A stretch of 64,000 nt of DNA from Bacteriovorax stolpii (GTDB lineage: Bacteria > Bdellovibrionota > Bacteriovoracia > Bacteriovoracales > Bacteriovoracaceae). The translations under genes were made by a program, and so were the position numbers. Shown here piece by piece: positions 8,481 through 18,321 of the stretch (position 1 is the first letter of the stretch; each line of letters opens with the position of its first letter). A model generated the notes under the pieces. It did no database searches, was not told the DNA's origin, and saw nothing but the letters and a program-made list of their open reading frames with translations. The stretch is taken from positions 1 to 64,000 of the forward strand of contig CAMDQH010000006.1 in assembly GCA_945905815.1 (NCBI GenBank). The letters are read 5' to 3'.

Positions 8481-9998
8481 TTAGAATTTCGCCATTAGGT
8501 CAACAAGTTGACCAACAGAAGCTTTCATTACGTTTAAAAGTGGGCTTGGAAAAATACCAAACACAACTACACAAACACAAAGGGGAAGCATATAGAACAC
8601 TTCGCGAGCATTCATATCATCATACTCTTCAGTTTCCGGGTTAACTTCTCCAAAGAACATGCGCTTAAACATCCAAAGCAAGTAAGCAGCACCAATCAAA
8701 AGACCAACAACTGCAATAACTGTGATTGTCGTGAACTTCTGATAAATTCCTAAAAAGATCAAGGCTTCAGAAATGAATCCAGATAAACCAGGAAGTCCTA
8801 AAGAAGCAAACATTCCAATAATAAATACTACTGTGTATTTAGGAAGCTTAGTTGATAAACCGCCGTAACCTTTCGAACCATCTGGCTTAACAATCCAACG
8901 GTGATGTGATCTTTCATAAAGAATTCCTACGAGTAAGAACATCATCGCTGTAGAAGTTCCGTGGTTAAACATTTGAAGAACTGCACCGTTCATACCTTGG
9001 GTTGTCATGGCCGAAAGACCGAGCATCACGAAACCCATGTGAGAGACTGAAGAGTAAGCAATTAGCTTTTTCATATCATCCTGGGCCATGGCACAGAACG
9101 CTCCGTAAATAACAGAGATCAGACCTAACCAAGCAATGATGCTTGAAAAGTGAACCGCAGCTTGAGGGAAAATCGGGAATGCAATTCTTAGAAAACCGTA
9201 TGTTCCCATTTTAAGTAGAACACCTGCGAGGATAACTGAAACCGCAGTAGGCGCTTGTACGTGTGCATGAGGTAACCATGTATGAAACGGGAAAACTGGA
9301 ACCTTAATCGCAAAACCTAAAAACATAAACCAGAAGAATAGGTGTTCGAAAGAGAAGGTGTGTCCAAATATGCTGACTGTTTCGTTAACATATTTACCGC
9401 CCTGGTGAGCAAGAATGCTGAATGAATCAACACCTTTTCCAGATGCGTAATAAAGAGCAATGATACCGACCAACATGAAGATCGAACCAAAAAAAGTATA
9501 GAGAAAGAATTTGATTGCTGCGTATTCTCTGTTTTCTCCGCCCCAAATACCGATAAGGAAAAACATCGGAAGAAGCATAACTTCCCAGTAAACATAGAAA
9601 AGGAAAAAATCGAGAGAAAAGAAAACCCCGAAAACTGATGATTGGAGCATCAAGAGTAGAGCAAAGTAAGCTTTTACGTTCTTCTCAACTGTCCAAGACG
9701 ACAGAGTACAGATGAAGAAGAGTAGAGCATTTAGGAAAGTCATTAGCATTGTTATGCCGTCAATTCCTAGATGATAGTTGATGTGGAACTGTTCAATCCA
9801 CGGCACTTTAACCACAAACTGCATTGCAGCCGTTGAAGTATCAAACTTCAAATAAAGCACTACTGTTAAAACCAGCACTATTGAAGTTGTACACAATGTA
9901 ATCCAGCGGACGACATTGTCTTTCACATTTGGAATAGCAATTGCTACTACTGCTCCAATAATCGGTAACCATAAAATCCAATTAAGTATTCCGTTCAC
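8481..9998 (-). CDS. nuoM: NADH-quinone oxidoreductase subunit M
   Basis: 505 residues and about 14 membrane helices. It is an antiporter-like proton-pumping subunit. Family features include the conserved glutamate in VYWEVMLLPMFFLIGIWGG, the KVPVFPFHTWLPHAHVQAPT signature and DDMKKLIAYSSVSHMGFV. It lies between nuoL (28 bp upstream) and nuoN. The overlapping minus-strand 92-aa ORF is a shadow. Confidence 0.97.
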   Translation of the reverse strand: MNGILNWILWLPIIGAVVAIAIPNVKDNVVRWITLCTTSIVLVLTVVLYLKFDTSTAAMQFVVKVPWIEQFHINYHLGIDGITMLMTFLNALLFFICTLSSWTVEKNVKAYFALLLMLQSSVFGVFFSLDFFLFYVYWEVMLLPMFFLIGIWGGENREYAAIKFFLYTFFGSIFMLVGIIALYYASGKGVDSFSILAHQGGKYVNETVSIFGHTFSFEHLFFWFMFLGFAIKVPVFPFHTWLPHAHVQAPTAVSVILAGVLLKMGTYGFLRIAFPIFPQAAVHFSSIIAWLGLISVIYGAFCAMAQDDMKKLIAYSSVSHMGFVMLGLSAMTTQGMNGAVLQMFNHGTSTAMMFLLVGILYERSHHRWIVKPDGSKGYGGLSTKLPKYTVVFIIGMFASLGLPGLSGFISEALIFLGIYQKFTTITVIAVVGLLIGAAYLLWMFKRMFFGEVNPETEEYDDMNAREVFYMLPLCVCVVVFGIFPSPLLNVMKASVGQLVDLMAKF

Positions 9999-10026
9999 AA
10001 CGAACCTCTCTCTATAAAAAAACTAA

Positions 10027-12234
10027 CTAAATATTTAACGTCCAAACATAACTAGCAAGAACCATAATCAACATAATGAAGTAAAACTGAATCTTCCCTG
10101 ATTGCACAATTCGCAACACCAAATTAAAAAGATTAACAGCGACTCCAGTACCATCTACACCGATTGCATCAACTACCACGTTATCAAACCACTTCGCAGA
10201 TTTATAAAGCACACGGTTTACAAACGCCATTCCGTCTACAACGTAACGGTCGTAAATACCCATATCAATCCATGCAAGTCCGCGGTTTAAACCTAGCAAG
10301 CCTTTTTTAATCAAAATATCGATATAGAATTCATCGAAGCCATATTTATTCTCAAGAGTTTTGGTAATTCCTGGGAATTTAGATGCCCATGGCTTAACAG
10401 ATCCCTTGATGTACATAAGGAAGGCCAAGAACACACCGGCAAAAGCAATAAAGATAGAAGCAATTGCGCCGATTGTGTGTGCTGAATGCAGTTTGTGCTC
10501 ATCCGGATTTGGACCAGCATAACCAGTTTGGTGATGGTAATGAGCATGCTCAAGATGAGTTTTCTCTCTTGTATCTACTCTGCTGAAATCTTCACGTTTA
10601 TGGTCTACAAATTTTTCAACAACTGGAGCTTCAACCAAAACTTTAAACCATTCCGTTTTAGCACCAAAAACTTTACCGAAACTCTGGCCAGTTAAAGTAC
10701 CGCAGAACCAAAAGCCAAGAGTGAAAACGGCAAGGATAAGTAGAGGAACGTTTTGACGAACATCTAGGTGTTCATGATGAATTTCATGTCCATGGGCCTC
10801 GTGTCCGTGCGCATCTTTATGACCATGGCCGTGACCATGATTATCATGCGTTCTATTCTCACCGTAGAAAGTTAAGAACATCATACGAAACATATAGAAA
10901 GCTGTAAGACCGGCAGCCGCAAAGCCAAGAATTGGAACAATCGCTAGAAGGGGGTTCTGACCAGACATGAAGCCGTAATAAAGAGCATCTCCAAGAATTC
11001 TGTCTTTAGATACAAATCCAGAGAAGAATGGAATACCAGCAATTGCAAGTGTACAGGCCATCATCGCAAAATGCGTGTATGGAAGATACTTACGAAGACC
11101 ACCAAGTTTAGGCATCTCCTGTTCATGCACAGAGTGGATAATTGATCCAGCTGATAAGAAAAGACACGCTTTAAAACAGGCGTGAGTAATAAGGTGCATG
11201 AAAGCAGCATTGTATGAACCAACACCAACTCCCATAATCATATAACCAAGTTGTGAAAGCGTTGAATAAGCGAGTACTGCCTTAATATCTGTTTGAACAG
11301 TTGCAACCGTTGCTGCTCCAAAGGCAGTAATGGCACCAACCACAGCAATAAACCAAGTGATGTCACCAAGAACCATTAATGGATACATACGAAGAGAAAC
11401 CCAGACGCCCGCAGTAACCATAGTAGCGGCGTGGATCAAAGCAGAACCAGGAGTTGGACCCATCATTGCATCTGGAAGCCAAACGTGAAGTGGGAACTGA
11501 GCTGATTTGCCCATAGCTCCAAGAAATATACAGAGGGCCGTGAAAGTAGCAAAAGAAATCCCAAGAACAGTTTGACCAGCAAACTTACCCTCTGCGATGG
11601 CTGCGTAAATATCCACGTAGTTAACACTTCCAAGGAACATCCATAAAGCCACGATACCCAACAAAAGGAATACGTCTCCCACTCGAGTTGTCATGAATGC
11701 TTTCAGTGAAGCGTCGCCAGCTTTCTCTTTTTGGTTATAGATACCGATAAGGGAGTACGAGCAAAAGCCCATAATTTCCCAAAAGATAAAAAGAGAGAAA
11801 AGGTTATCTGAAAGAACTAAACCAAGCATGGCCGAGGTGAATAAAGGAAGAAAAACAAAGAAGCGACCATGTTTCTCATCATGATCCATATACCAGGTAG
11901 AGAATAGGTGAATCAAAAATGCAACGCCAGACACCATAAGAAGCATAATGGCGGTCATATTATCGATATAGACACCCATGTCGACTTTGAAAATAGTTGC
12001 AGCATGGTTAAGGTCAAACCATGTGAATGTTTTATGGATAAAGAAGTCAGTCGCAAAGTTGCCAAAGACAAAATCACCAAAAATTCTGGCGGAGTAAATA
12101 AAAGAGATAAAGATACTTAAAGTTGCCAACCAATCGCCCTGACGAGGGAGTTTTCTTCCCAAAAAAGCATTAATAACAAATGCTATTACGGGAGAAAGAA
12201 AAATCGGCGCAATACTTCCAACGGTATATTCCAT
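10027..12234 (-). CDS. nuoL: NADH-quinone oxidoreductase subunit L, enlarged, His-rich insert
   Basis: 735 residues, about 120 more than the E. coli protein. It is the distal proton-pumping subunit with the long lateral helix at the C-terminus. Conserved parts are FWEIMGFCSYSLIGI, KSAQFPLHVWLPDAMMGPTP and TDIKAVLAYSTLSQLGYM. The extra length lies after the last core helices, near residues 455-585. It holds a histidine-rich stretch (HGHGHGHKDAHGHEAHGHE) and a second His cluster (LEHAHYHHQ). The insert could bind metal or be a flexible loop; this is not known. It sits between nuoK (9 bp upstream) and nuoM. Confidence 0.96.
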   Translation of the reverse strand: MEYTVGSIAPIFLSPVIAFVINAFLGRKLPRQGDWLATLSIFISFIYSARIFGDFVFGNFATDFFIHKTFTWFDLNHAATIFKVDMGVYIDNMTAIMLLMVSGVAFLIHLFSTWYMDHDEKHGRFFVFLPLFTSAMLGLVLSDNLFSLFIFWEIMGFCSYSLIGIYNQKEKAGDASLKAFMTTRVGDVFLLLGIVALWMFLGSVNYVDIYAAIAEGKFAGQTVLGISFATFTALCIFLGAMGKSAQFPLHVWLPDAMMGPTPGSALIHAATMVTAGVWVSLRMYPLMVLGDITWFIAVVGAITAFGAATVATVQTDIKAVLAYSTLSQLGYMIMGVGVGSYNAAFMHLITHACFKACLFLSAGSIIHSVHEQEMPKLGGLRKYLPYTHFAMMACTLAIAGIPFFSGFVSKDRILGDALYYGFMSGQNPLLAIVPILGFAAAGLTAFYMFRMMFLTFYGENRTHDNHGHGHGHKDAHGHEAHGHEIHHEHLDVRQNVPLLILAVFTLGFWFCGTLTGQSFGKVFGAKTEWFKVLVEAPVVEKFVDHKREDFSRVDTREKTHLEHAHYHHQTGYAGPNPDEHKLHSAHTIGAIASIFIAFAGVFLAFLMYIKGSVKPWASKFPGITKTLENKYGFDEFYIDILIKKGLLGLNRGLAWIDMGIYDRYVVDGMAFVNRVLYKSAKWFDNVVVDAIGVDGTGVAVNLFNLVLRIVQSGKIQFYFIMLIMVLASYVWTLNI

Positions 12235-12243
12235 TTTCGACCT

Positions 12244-12549
12244 TTAATTTCTTAGCTGAGTGGCTTCATCTATATGTATTGTTTCTTTAATTTGGAAGAA
12301 ACGTATAACGATAGCTAAACCAACAGCAGCTTCAGCAGCGGCTATTACAATAATAAAAAGACTGAAGATGTGGCCGTCTAAATTATTTGTCACATAACGA
12401 GAGTAAGCGACAAAATTTAAGGCAGCTGCATTAAGTATTAACTCAATACCAAGAAGAATTGCGACGATGTTTTTTCGTGCAATCATTACGACTATTCCTA
12501 CTACAAAGAGGATTAGTGAAATAATTAAATAAGAGGCAAGGCTCATCAT
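12244..12549 (-). CDS. nuoK: NADH-quinone oxidoreductase subunit K
   Basis: 101 residues with three membrane helices, the usual size. NuoK carries two buried glutamates needed for proton transfer; here they are seen in LGIELILNAAAL and AAAEAAVGLAI. It pairs with NuoJ in the membrane arm. It lies 12 bp after nuoJ and 9 bp before nuoL, tightly coupled. Confidence 0.96.
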   Translation of the reverse strand: MMSLASYLIISLILFVVGIVVMIARKNIVAILLGIELILNAAALNFVAYSRYVTNNLDGHIFSLFIIVIAAAEAAVGLAIVIRFFQIKETIHIDEATQLRN

Positions 12550-12561
12550 AGTGTTTCTCGC

Positions 12562-13098
12562 TTAATTTTGCTTACGTGGACGAGCAATTATTGCAGCTCC
12601 CACTAAGGCACCTAGTAAAAGGACTGATGACATTTCAAATGCTAAAACATGGTCTTTAACCAATAGATGTCCGATTTGCGTAACAGTAGAAGGAAATTCA
12701 TTTGTAATTGTTTTTACCGGCAAGGCTTTTGTTAAGCCTCTAATTAATTGAATGTTTGTAAGCAAAAAAACAACTCCGACTAACAGACCAATCGCATATG
12801 TCCATTTGTTACCCATGGAAGCCGGAAGGCCTAAAAGGTTTTGGGCCCGAGATACAAAATCGTTTCCGCCTGTTAACATCACTGCAAAAAGCATAAGAAT
12901 TACAACTCCACCGACATAAACCATAATTTGTGTGATCGCTACAAAGTCAGCACCGAGTGTAGCGTAGAGACCTGCTATGCCCATTAAAGATCCAAGAAGG
13001 AAAACACATGAATGCATAATGTTTTTAACCATCAATACGCCCAAGGCACATGAAACGGTTAAAACAGCCGAGCTGATAAAAAGAAATTGTAAAAACAT
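12562..13098 (-). CDS. nuoJ: NADH-quinone oxidoreductase subunit J
   Basis: 178 residues with five predicted membrane helices. The conserved third helix with the pi-bulge is recognisable in ITQIMVYVGGVVILMLFAVML, including its Tyr. The preceding ALYATLGADF-like segment (GLYATLGADFVAI) is typical. NuoJ links the quinone end to the antiporter subunits. It directly follows nuoH (13 bp) although in most operons nuoI lies between. Confidence 0.95.
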   Translation of the reverse strand: MFLQFLFISSAVLTVSCALGVLMVKNIMHSCVFLLGSLMGIAGLYATLGADFVAITQIMVYVGGVVILMLFAVMLTGGNDFVSRAQNLLGLPASMGNKWTYAIGLLVGVVFLLTNIQLIRGLTKALPVKTITNEFPSTVTQIGHLLVKDHVLAFEMSSVLLLGALVGAAIIARPRKQN

Positions 13099-13111
13099 CA
13101 GATACCTCTAG

Positions 13112-14227
13112 TTAGTGACTGCCTAAAACAAGTTCAGCAATAGATTTGCCATTAAAAACAACCATCCAAATCGCACAACCCATTAAGTTAAAAATAGCGA
13201 TAGGGGTGAGGTATTTCCAACATACTGACATTAACTGATCCACACGAAGACGTGGAAGAGTCCATCGTATCCAAATTACTACGTAATAAAGAACCAATGT
13301 TTTTGTCATAAAAATAACGAATTGGGCAGCTTGCATCGGAAGAATATCTAGTTTAATTCCTGGGACATTATATCCACCAAGGAAGAGAGAGGCAGCGACC
13401 CCGCAAACAACAAAAACTTCAATATATTCCGCAAGAGCGAAAAAACCAAATCTCATACCTGTATACTCTGTGTGATATCCAGAAACGAGTTCTGATTCAG
13501 CTTCTGGTAAATCGAAAGGAGCACGATTCGTTTCCGCTAAGGCGCCCACGCTATAAACAAAGAAAGCAATAAAAGCGAATGGGTTATGAAACATAAACCA
13601 TTCGTGAGGTAATCCACCTTGTCTACCAACAATTGTTCCAAATCCCATTCCACCTGCAAGAAGCACAATAGCAAGAATGGAAATAGTAACAGGGATTTCG
13701 TAAGAAATAATTTGAGAAGCTCCTCTCATACCACCAAGCATTGACCATTTAGAATTGGATGCATATCCGCCAAGAAACACACCTAAACCAACCAGGGAAG
13801 AAATGGCGACGAGATAAAATATTCCAACGTTAAGGTCGGCCATGATAAAGCCAGAAGAGAACGGTAGTACGGCAAGCGTTGCAAATACTCCTGTTAGACA
13901 AAGAAGAGGGGCAAGATAAAAGAGTTTTTTATCTGCAGTAAACGGCATGATGTCTTCTTTAGTCATCATTTTTACACCGTCGGCCAACATTTGAAGTAGT
14001 CCATAAGGCCCAACACGATTAGGTCCAATTCTAGCTTGTAAATCGGCTGAAATTTTTCTCTCAGCGTATGTTCCTAAACCACCAATTGTGGCGCACATTC
14101 CAACGATAATTAGTGCCAAAAGAAGATATAGTGTAAAGGCCAGAACACCTTGATTATTTCTAAAGAGAGCAAGTAAGAAGTCGTAGAATTCATACTGCGA
14201 AAGATAACTAACAACTGTTTGATTCAT
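13112..14227 (-). CDS. nuoH: NADH-quinone oxidoreductase subunit H
   Basis: 371 residues and eight core helices. NuoH forms much of the quinone-binding chamber and first proton path. Signatures are TYAERKISADLQARIGPNRVGPYGLLQ, ALAETNRAPFDLPEAESELVSGYHTEY and RWTLPRLRVDQLM. It lies 11 bp after nuoA. nuoB-C-D-E-F-G, which in many genomes sit between nuoA and nuoH, are absent here. Confidence 0.97.
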   Translation of the reverse strand: MNQTVVSYLSQYEFYDFLLALFRNNQGVLAFTLYLLLALIIVGMCATIGGLGTYAERKISADLQARIGPNRVGPYGLLQMLADGVKMMTKEDIMPFTADKKLFYLAPLLCLTGVFATLAVLPFSSGFIMADLNVGIFYLVAISSLVGLGVFLGGYASNSKWSMLGGMRGASQIISYEIPVTISILAIVLLAGGMGFGTIVGRQGGLPHEWFMFHNPFAFIAFFVYSVGALAETNRAPFDLPEAESELVSGYHTEYTGMRFGFFALAEYIEVFVVCGVAASLFLGGYNVPGIKLDILPMQAAQFVIFMTKTLVLYYVVIWIRWTLPRLRVDQLMSVCWKYLTPIAIFNLMGCAIWMVVFNGKSIAELVLGSH

Positions 14228-14238
14228 AAATGTAGACC

Positions 14239-14658
14239 TTATTTATTTTCTTTTTTATGAGAGTGTTGGAAAGATTTAACCCAATCTAAATCACCCTTTT
14301 TCCAACAGTAAGCAATTCCTTCAATCAAAACTGAAATGAAGCTCAAAAATATGATCAAGGCATAACCGCCTTGTCCCATGTCATTTAGTTCTCTAAAAAT
14401 TGAAGCGACAGGAAACATCAGAACTGATTCCACATCGAAAATAATAAAAATTAACCCAACTACATAAAAACGAACGTTAAACATAGACCAAGCAGATCCA
14501 ACTGGTAGCTCACCACATTCATAAGGTGTCGACTTTAGATGTGATGGTTTCTTGGGGGCCAATACTACTGAAAGGTAATGACCACCGAAAAATAGCAAAA
14601 TTGCTAACCCCATAAAAATAACAATAGGCATTAAAGCATCGAACTGTGCTGGTATCAT
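14239..14658 (-). CDS. nuoA: NADH-quinone oxidoreductase subunit A
   Basis: 139 residues with three membrane helices. The conserved loop YECGELPVGSAW binds near the quinone site, and the third-subunit signature FIIFDVESVLMFP is present. The ORF track begins at a GTG, but ATG at 14658 is preceded by GGAG at 6 nt, so I use it. It is the first gene of the operon and is transcribed away from mfd. The C-terminus is basic and charged (SHKKENK). Confidence 0.95.
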   Translation of the reverse strand: MIPAQFDALMPIVIFMGLAILLFFGGHYLSVVLAPKKPSHLKSTPYECGELPVGSAWSMFNVRFYVVGLIFIIFDVESVLMFPVASIFRELNDMGQGGYALIIFLSFISVLIEGIAYCWKKGDLDWVKSFQHSHKKENK

Positions 14659-14809
14659 GGAAATCTCCACTTCAATACAATCTTAAGAAAAAGTAGTTTT
14701 AAGATACAAAAGATGTTGAAAATAGGGAAGATGTTATTTCATCTGGTTGGATGTAAACTCGTAAAATAGAAGTTGGAAAAACAAACTTTTTTAATCGGAT
14801 TTTAACGAT

Positions 14810-17800
14810 ATGTTATTTAGTGGCATCTATACCAAACTCAAATATTGGAACGATCACCAGCAACTTCTTCAACTGAAGGGGATTTCTCCCAATCAGTGGT
14901 GCCTTTTAGCAGGAAGTTATTTTAGTGATCAGATTTTTTCAACCTCACATGTTCTCATTTGTTCAGATCAGGACGAAGCTGAGGAGGTTTATGAAGCATT
15001 GAAGCATTTAAAAAACGTATTTTTTTACCCAGGGCACAATCATTCTTTGTATAGCTCGATTCTAACATCCGAGAGTTCACTTTTGGCCCGCTGGTCAGTT
15101 CTTCAAAGATTAGTGCAAGGTGAAAAGATTATCGTGGTCAGTACATGGGAAGCATCTTTTATGCTTGGCCCAGATCCTATCTTTTTTAAAGAGAGGTCTT
15201 TTACCTTTAGAAAAGACGATATCATTTCACCGATAGATCTTGCGAGCCGCTTAACTGAAATGGGTTATTTTCCTGCCTCAACCATTGAGGAGCCTGGAAC
15301 ATTTTCTAAGCGAGGAGAGATTTTTGATATTTATCCCGTAGCTCATCCACCTGTAAGACTCCATTATTTTGACGATCTAATTGAAGAGATATTTGGGATT
15401 GATTTGCAAACTCAAAAAACTGATCGTGAAAAAACTTTTCAAGAGGTTTGCTTAGTACCCGGTCCAGGATTTTTATCCAAAGATCCTTTTGCTAACAATC
15501 TTCGGTCAAAACTTCCTCAACCCCAACCACGTTTCAAAAACAGATACGAAATTAGAAAACAAGTTTTCCAAAAAATGAGCGAAGGGCAACTTTTTGACAA
15601 TTATCCTTTATTTATTCCGCTTTTCTTTGAACAACCTTACACCTTACTAGATTATTTGCCTTCCGATTCAAGGCTTACTTTCTTTAATGCAGATAATGGT
15701 CAAAAGAACTTTGATCTTTTTCTAGACCAACAAATTGATGATTATTCGGCCCTCCAAAACGACATTGAAAGTTCTTCCATTATCCCTGCTCCCGATTCTT
15801 TCTACCTAAAAGAATTTAAAAAAAACACACTCAAAACATTGCATGTAGATCAACTTGATATTACCCTCGACCTGGATCAAAACCTCGATCGAGAATTACA
15901 TTTAAACCTTGAAAAATTAAAATCGCATTTACAAATAAAACTGCAGCGTGCAGGAGAAATTCCTGAAAATAAGTTTGAGTACATAAAGGGCAGCCTCAAA
16001 GTTTTAAAAAATGAACTTAAAAGCTATGGACATCTAATAGTCACTTACAAGTCTGAAAACGCTCGGCAGGAACTAAGTTACCTTTTAGAAGAAAATGGAC
16101 TTAACGCAATCGGTGAAAGATTGCATTTTGTTTTCGGTAAACTAGATGAAGGTTTTTATTATAAAAATGAGAATACCTTTGTCCTCTCAGAAAGTGATTT
16201 CTTCGCAATAAAAAAGAAAAAAACAAAACAGGTTTCTTCCAATAATAAAGACTTATTCGCTGAACAGCTCGCAACTCTTAAAATAAATGATTACGTCATT
16301 CATAGAGATTATGGTGTTGGTATTTATAAGGGACTGGAAACCATTCAGGCAATGGATCAACAGAACGATTATCTCGTTATCCTTTATGAAGATAATGATA
16401 AAGTTTATGTCCCTGTTTATAAGTTAAATCTTGTTCAGAAACATGCAGACTCATCGTCGGGCCTAAAAGTTGCCTCACTTAAATCGAAAAAATTTAGCGA
16501 CTTAAAGGCGAAGGCACGTAACTCTGTTAAAAAGCTGGCATTTGATTTGATAAGACTACAGGCCGAAAGAAAACTTGGCGGAGGATTTCCTTATTCACCA
16601 CCTGATCATATGTTTAAAGAGTTCGAGCTATCATTTGCCTTTGAAGAAACTCCAGATCAGTCAAAAGCTATAAACGACGTTTTAGAAGATATGCAACAAC
16701 AATTCCCAATGGACCGTCTAGTATGTGGCGATGTGGGATTTGGTAAAACAGAAGTCGCAATGCGAGCGGCAATGAAAGCTGTTTTAGATAAAAAGCAAGT
16801 TGTGATTTTAGTCCCTACTACAGTCTTGGCACTCCAGCATTATCATTCATTTACCAAGAGATTTGAAAATTTTCCCGTTATCGTGGATTTTATTTCACGT
16901 TTCAAAACACCTAAAGAGAAATTACAAACTGTTCAAAAACTGAAAGAAGGAAAGATTGATATCTTAATAGGAACTCATGCTGTTCTATCTGATAAATTGG
17001 AATACTACGATCTAGGACTTTTAATTATTGATGAGGAACATCGATTTGGTGTGGGCCATAAAGAAAAACTGAAAGTTCTAAAAACCGGAATTGATGTTCT
17101 CACTATGACAGCAACTCCTATACCGAGAACACTTCAGCTCTCCTTTCTTGGCATTAGGGATTTATCTTTAATTCAGACTGCTCCACCAAGAAGACAGGCC
17201 ATCAAAACCTATATTATTAAAGAAGATGATCTCACCTTGAAGGCCGCGATTGAAAAAGAATTGTCCAGAGGTGGTCAGGTTTATTATGTTCATAATAGAG
17301 TTCATGATATTGAAGAACATGAACTTTACTTAAAAAAATTAGTTCCAAAAGCTCGCGTTAGTGTGACTCATGGCCAGATGAACGAGCGTGAACTAGAAAA
17401 ACGTATTAATGATTTTTATGACCATAAATCTGATATTTTACTCGCAACCACTATTATTGAATCAGGCCTTGATATTCCTAATGCCAACACTATGATTATT
17501 GATCGTGCCGACACTTATGGATTGGCGCAACTCCATCAACTTCGAGGTCGAATTGGTCGTTCGGATCGTAAGGCCTATGCTTACTTTATGGTTCCAGAAA
17601 ATCGCGTGCTAAGTGAGTCCTCTCAAAGAAGACTTCAAGCTCTGCAAACTTATGCAGAAATGGGTGGCGGTTTTTCTTTGGCATCGTCAGATATGGAAAT
17701 TCGAGGAGCAGGCGATATTTTAGGTGCTGAGCAATCAGGCCACATCGAAGGAATTGGTCTTGAATTCTATATGGACCTGTTACAGGATGCTGTTCATGAA

Positions 17801-18283
17801 ATTCGTGGTGAAAGAAAAGTCTCTGCTAAAAATATTGAAATCCAAGCACCATTTTCGGCATACATTCCCGATGCCTATATCTCCGATCATGCACTTCGCT
17901 TAAAATACTATAAGAGACTTTCAAACTGTAACGACATGAATCGTCTGGATGACATCGTAACTGAAATGAATGATGCCTTTGGAATTACTCCCCGAGAGCT
18001 CGAAGCACTTTATTCAATTCTCCGGTCTCGGATTTATTTTCAAACTTTGGGTCTCCGATTGGTTAAAGTTTCCTCAACGCAGATCATCTTATTTTTTGAT
18101 CAAGAAGTACTTAACCATAATACTCAACTAAGAGATAAGATGCTGAGTTTTTTCATGAATAAGCCCAAATTATACAAGCTTAACCCAGACTCATCAGTTT
18201 CCTGCTTCTTTAAGGAGTCAGTGAGTCATCATATGCTGCTAGAATTTGCGAAACATATTGCAGCACAAATCGGTGCATGTTAA
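14810..18283 (+). CDS. mfd: Transcription-repair coupling factor Mfd
   Basis: 1157 residues, the usual size. Mfd removes RNA polymerase stalled at DNA lesions and recruits UvrA. The N-terminal third is the UvrB-like region (ATSTIEEPGTFSKRGEIFDIYP). The RNA polymerase-interacting CarD-like domain is near residues 485-545 (NDYVIHRDYGVGIYKGL). The helicase has Walker A GDVGFGKTE (~640), DEEH box (~741), TATPIPRTLQ and the RecG-type TRG motif (RIGRSDRKAYAYFM). It starts 152 bp from the divergent nuoA. The next gene starts within 40 bp. uvrA lies three genes downstream, so two excision-repair genes share an apparent operon. Confidence 0.98.
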   Translation: MLFSGIYTKLKYWNDHQQLLQLKGISPNQWCLLAGSYFSDQIFSTSHVLICSDQDEAEEVYEALKHLKNVFFYPGHNHSLYSSILTSESSLLARWSVLQRLVQGEKIIVVSTWEASFMLGPDPIFFKERSFTFRKDDIISPIDLASRLTEMGYFPASTIEEPGTFSKRGEIFDIYPVAHPPVRLHYFDDLIEEIFGIDLQTQKTDREKTFQEVCLVPGPGFLSKDPFANNLRSKLPQPQPRFKNRYEIRKQVFQKMSEGQLFDNYPLFIPLFFEQPYTLLDYLPSDSRLTFFNADNGQKNFDLFLDQQIDDYSALQNDIESSSIIPAPDSFYLKEFKKNTLKTLHVDQLDITLDLDQNLDRELHLNLEKLKSHLQIKLQRAGEIPENKFEYIKGSLKVLKNELKSYGHLIVTYKSENARQELSYLLEENGLNAIGERLHFVFGKLDEGFYYKNENTFVLSESDFFAIKKKKTKQVSSNNKDLFAEQLATLKINDYVIHRDYGVGIYKGLETIQAMDQQNDYLVILYEDNDKVYVPVYKLNLVQKHADSSSGLKVASLKSKKFSDLKAKARNSVKKLAFDLIRLQAERKLGGGFPYSPPDHMFKEFELSFAFEETPDQSKAINDVLEDMQQQFPMDRLVCGDVGFGKTEVAMRAAMKAVLDKKQVVILVPTTVLALQHYHSFTKRFENFPVIVDFISRFKTPKEKLQTVQKLKEGKIDILIGTHAVLSDKLEYYDLGLLIIDEEHRFGVGHKEKLKVLKTGIDVLTMTATPIPRTLQLSFLGIRDLSLIQTAPPRRQAIKTYIIKEDDLTLKAAIEKELSRGGQVYYVHNRVHDIEEHELYLKKLVPKARVSVTHGQMNERELEKRINDFYDHKSDILLATTIIESGLDIPNANTMIIDRADTYGLAQLHQLRGRIGRSDRKAYAYFMVPENRVLSESSQRRLQALQTYAEMGGGFSLASSDMEIRGAGDILGAEQSGHIEGIGLEFYMDLLQDAVHEIRGERKVSAKNIEIQAPFSAYIPDAYISDHALRLKYYKRLSNCNDMNRLDDIVTEMNDAFGITPRELEALYSILRSRIYFQTLGLRLVKVSSTQIILFFDQEVLNHNTQLRDKMLSFFMNKPKLYKLNPDSSVSCFFKESVSHHMLLEFAKHIAAQIGAC

Positions 18284-18321
18284 TGTTTTTATTAGATTCG
18301 ATTTTCAAACCAGGGATGTGT

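Noticed and set aside
10311-10553. 80-aa minus-strand ORF and similar short ORFs inside nuoL
   Set aside because: They lie in other frames of clear complex I genes and have no family similarity or ribosome site.
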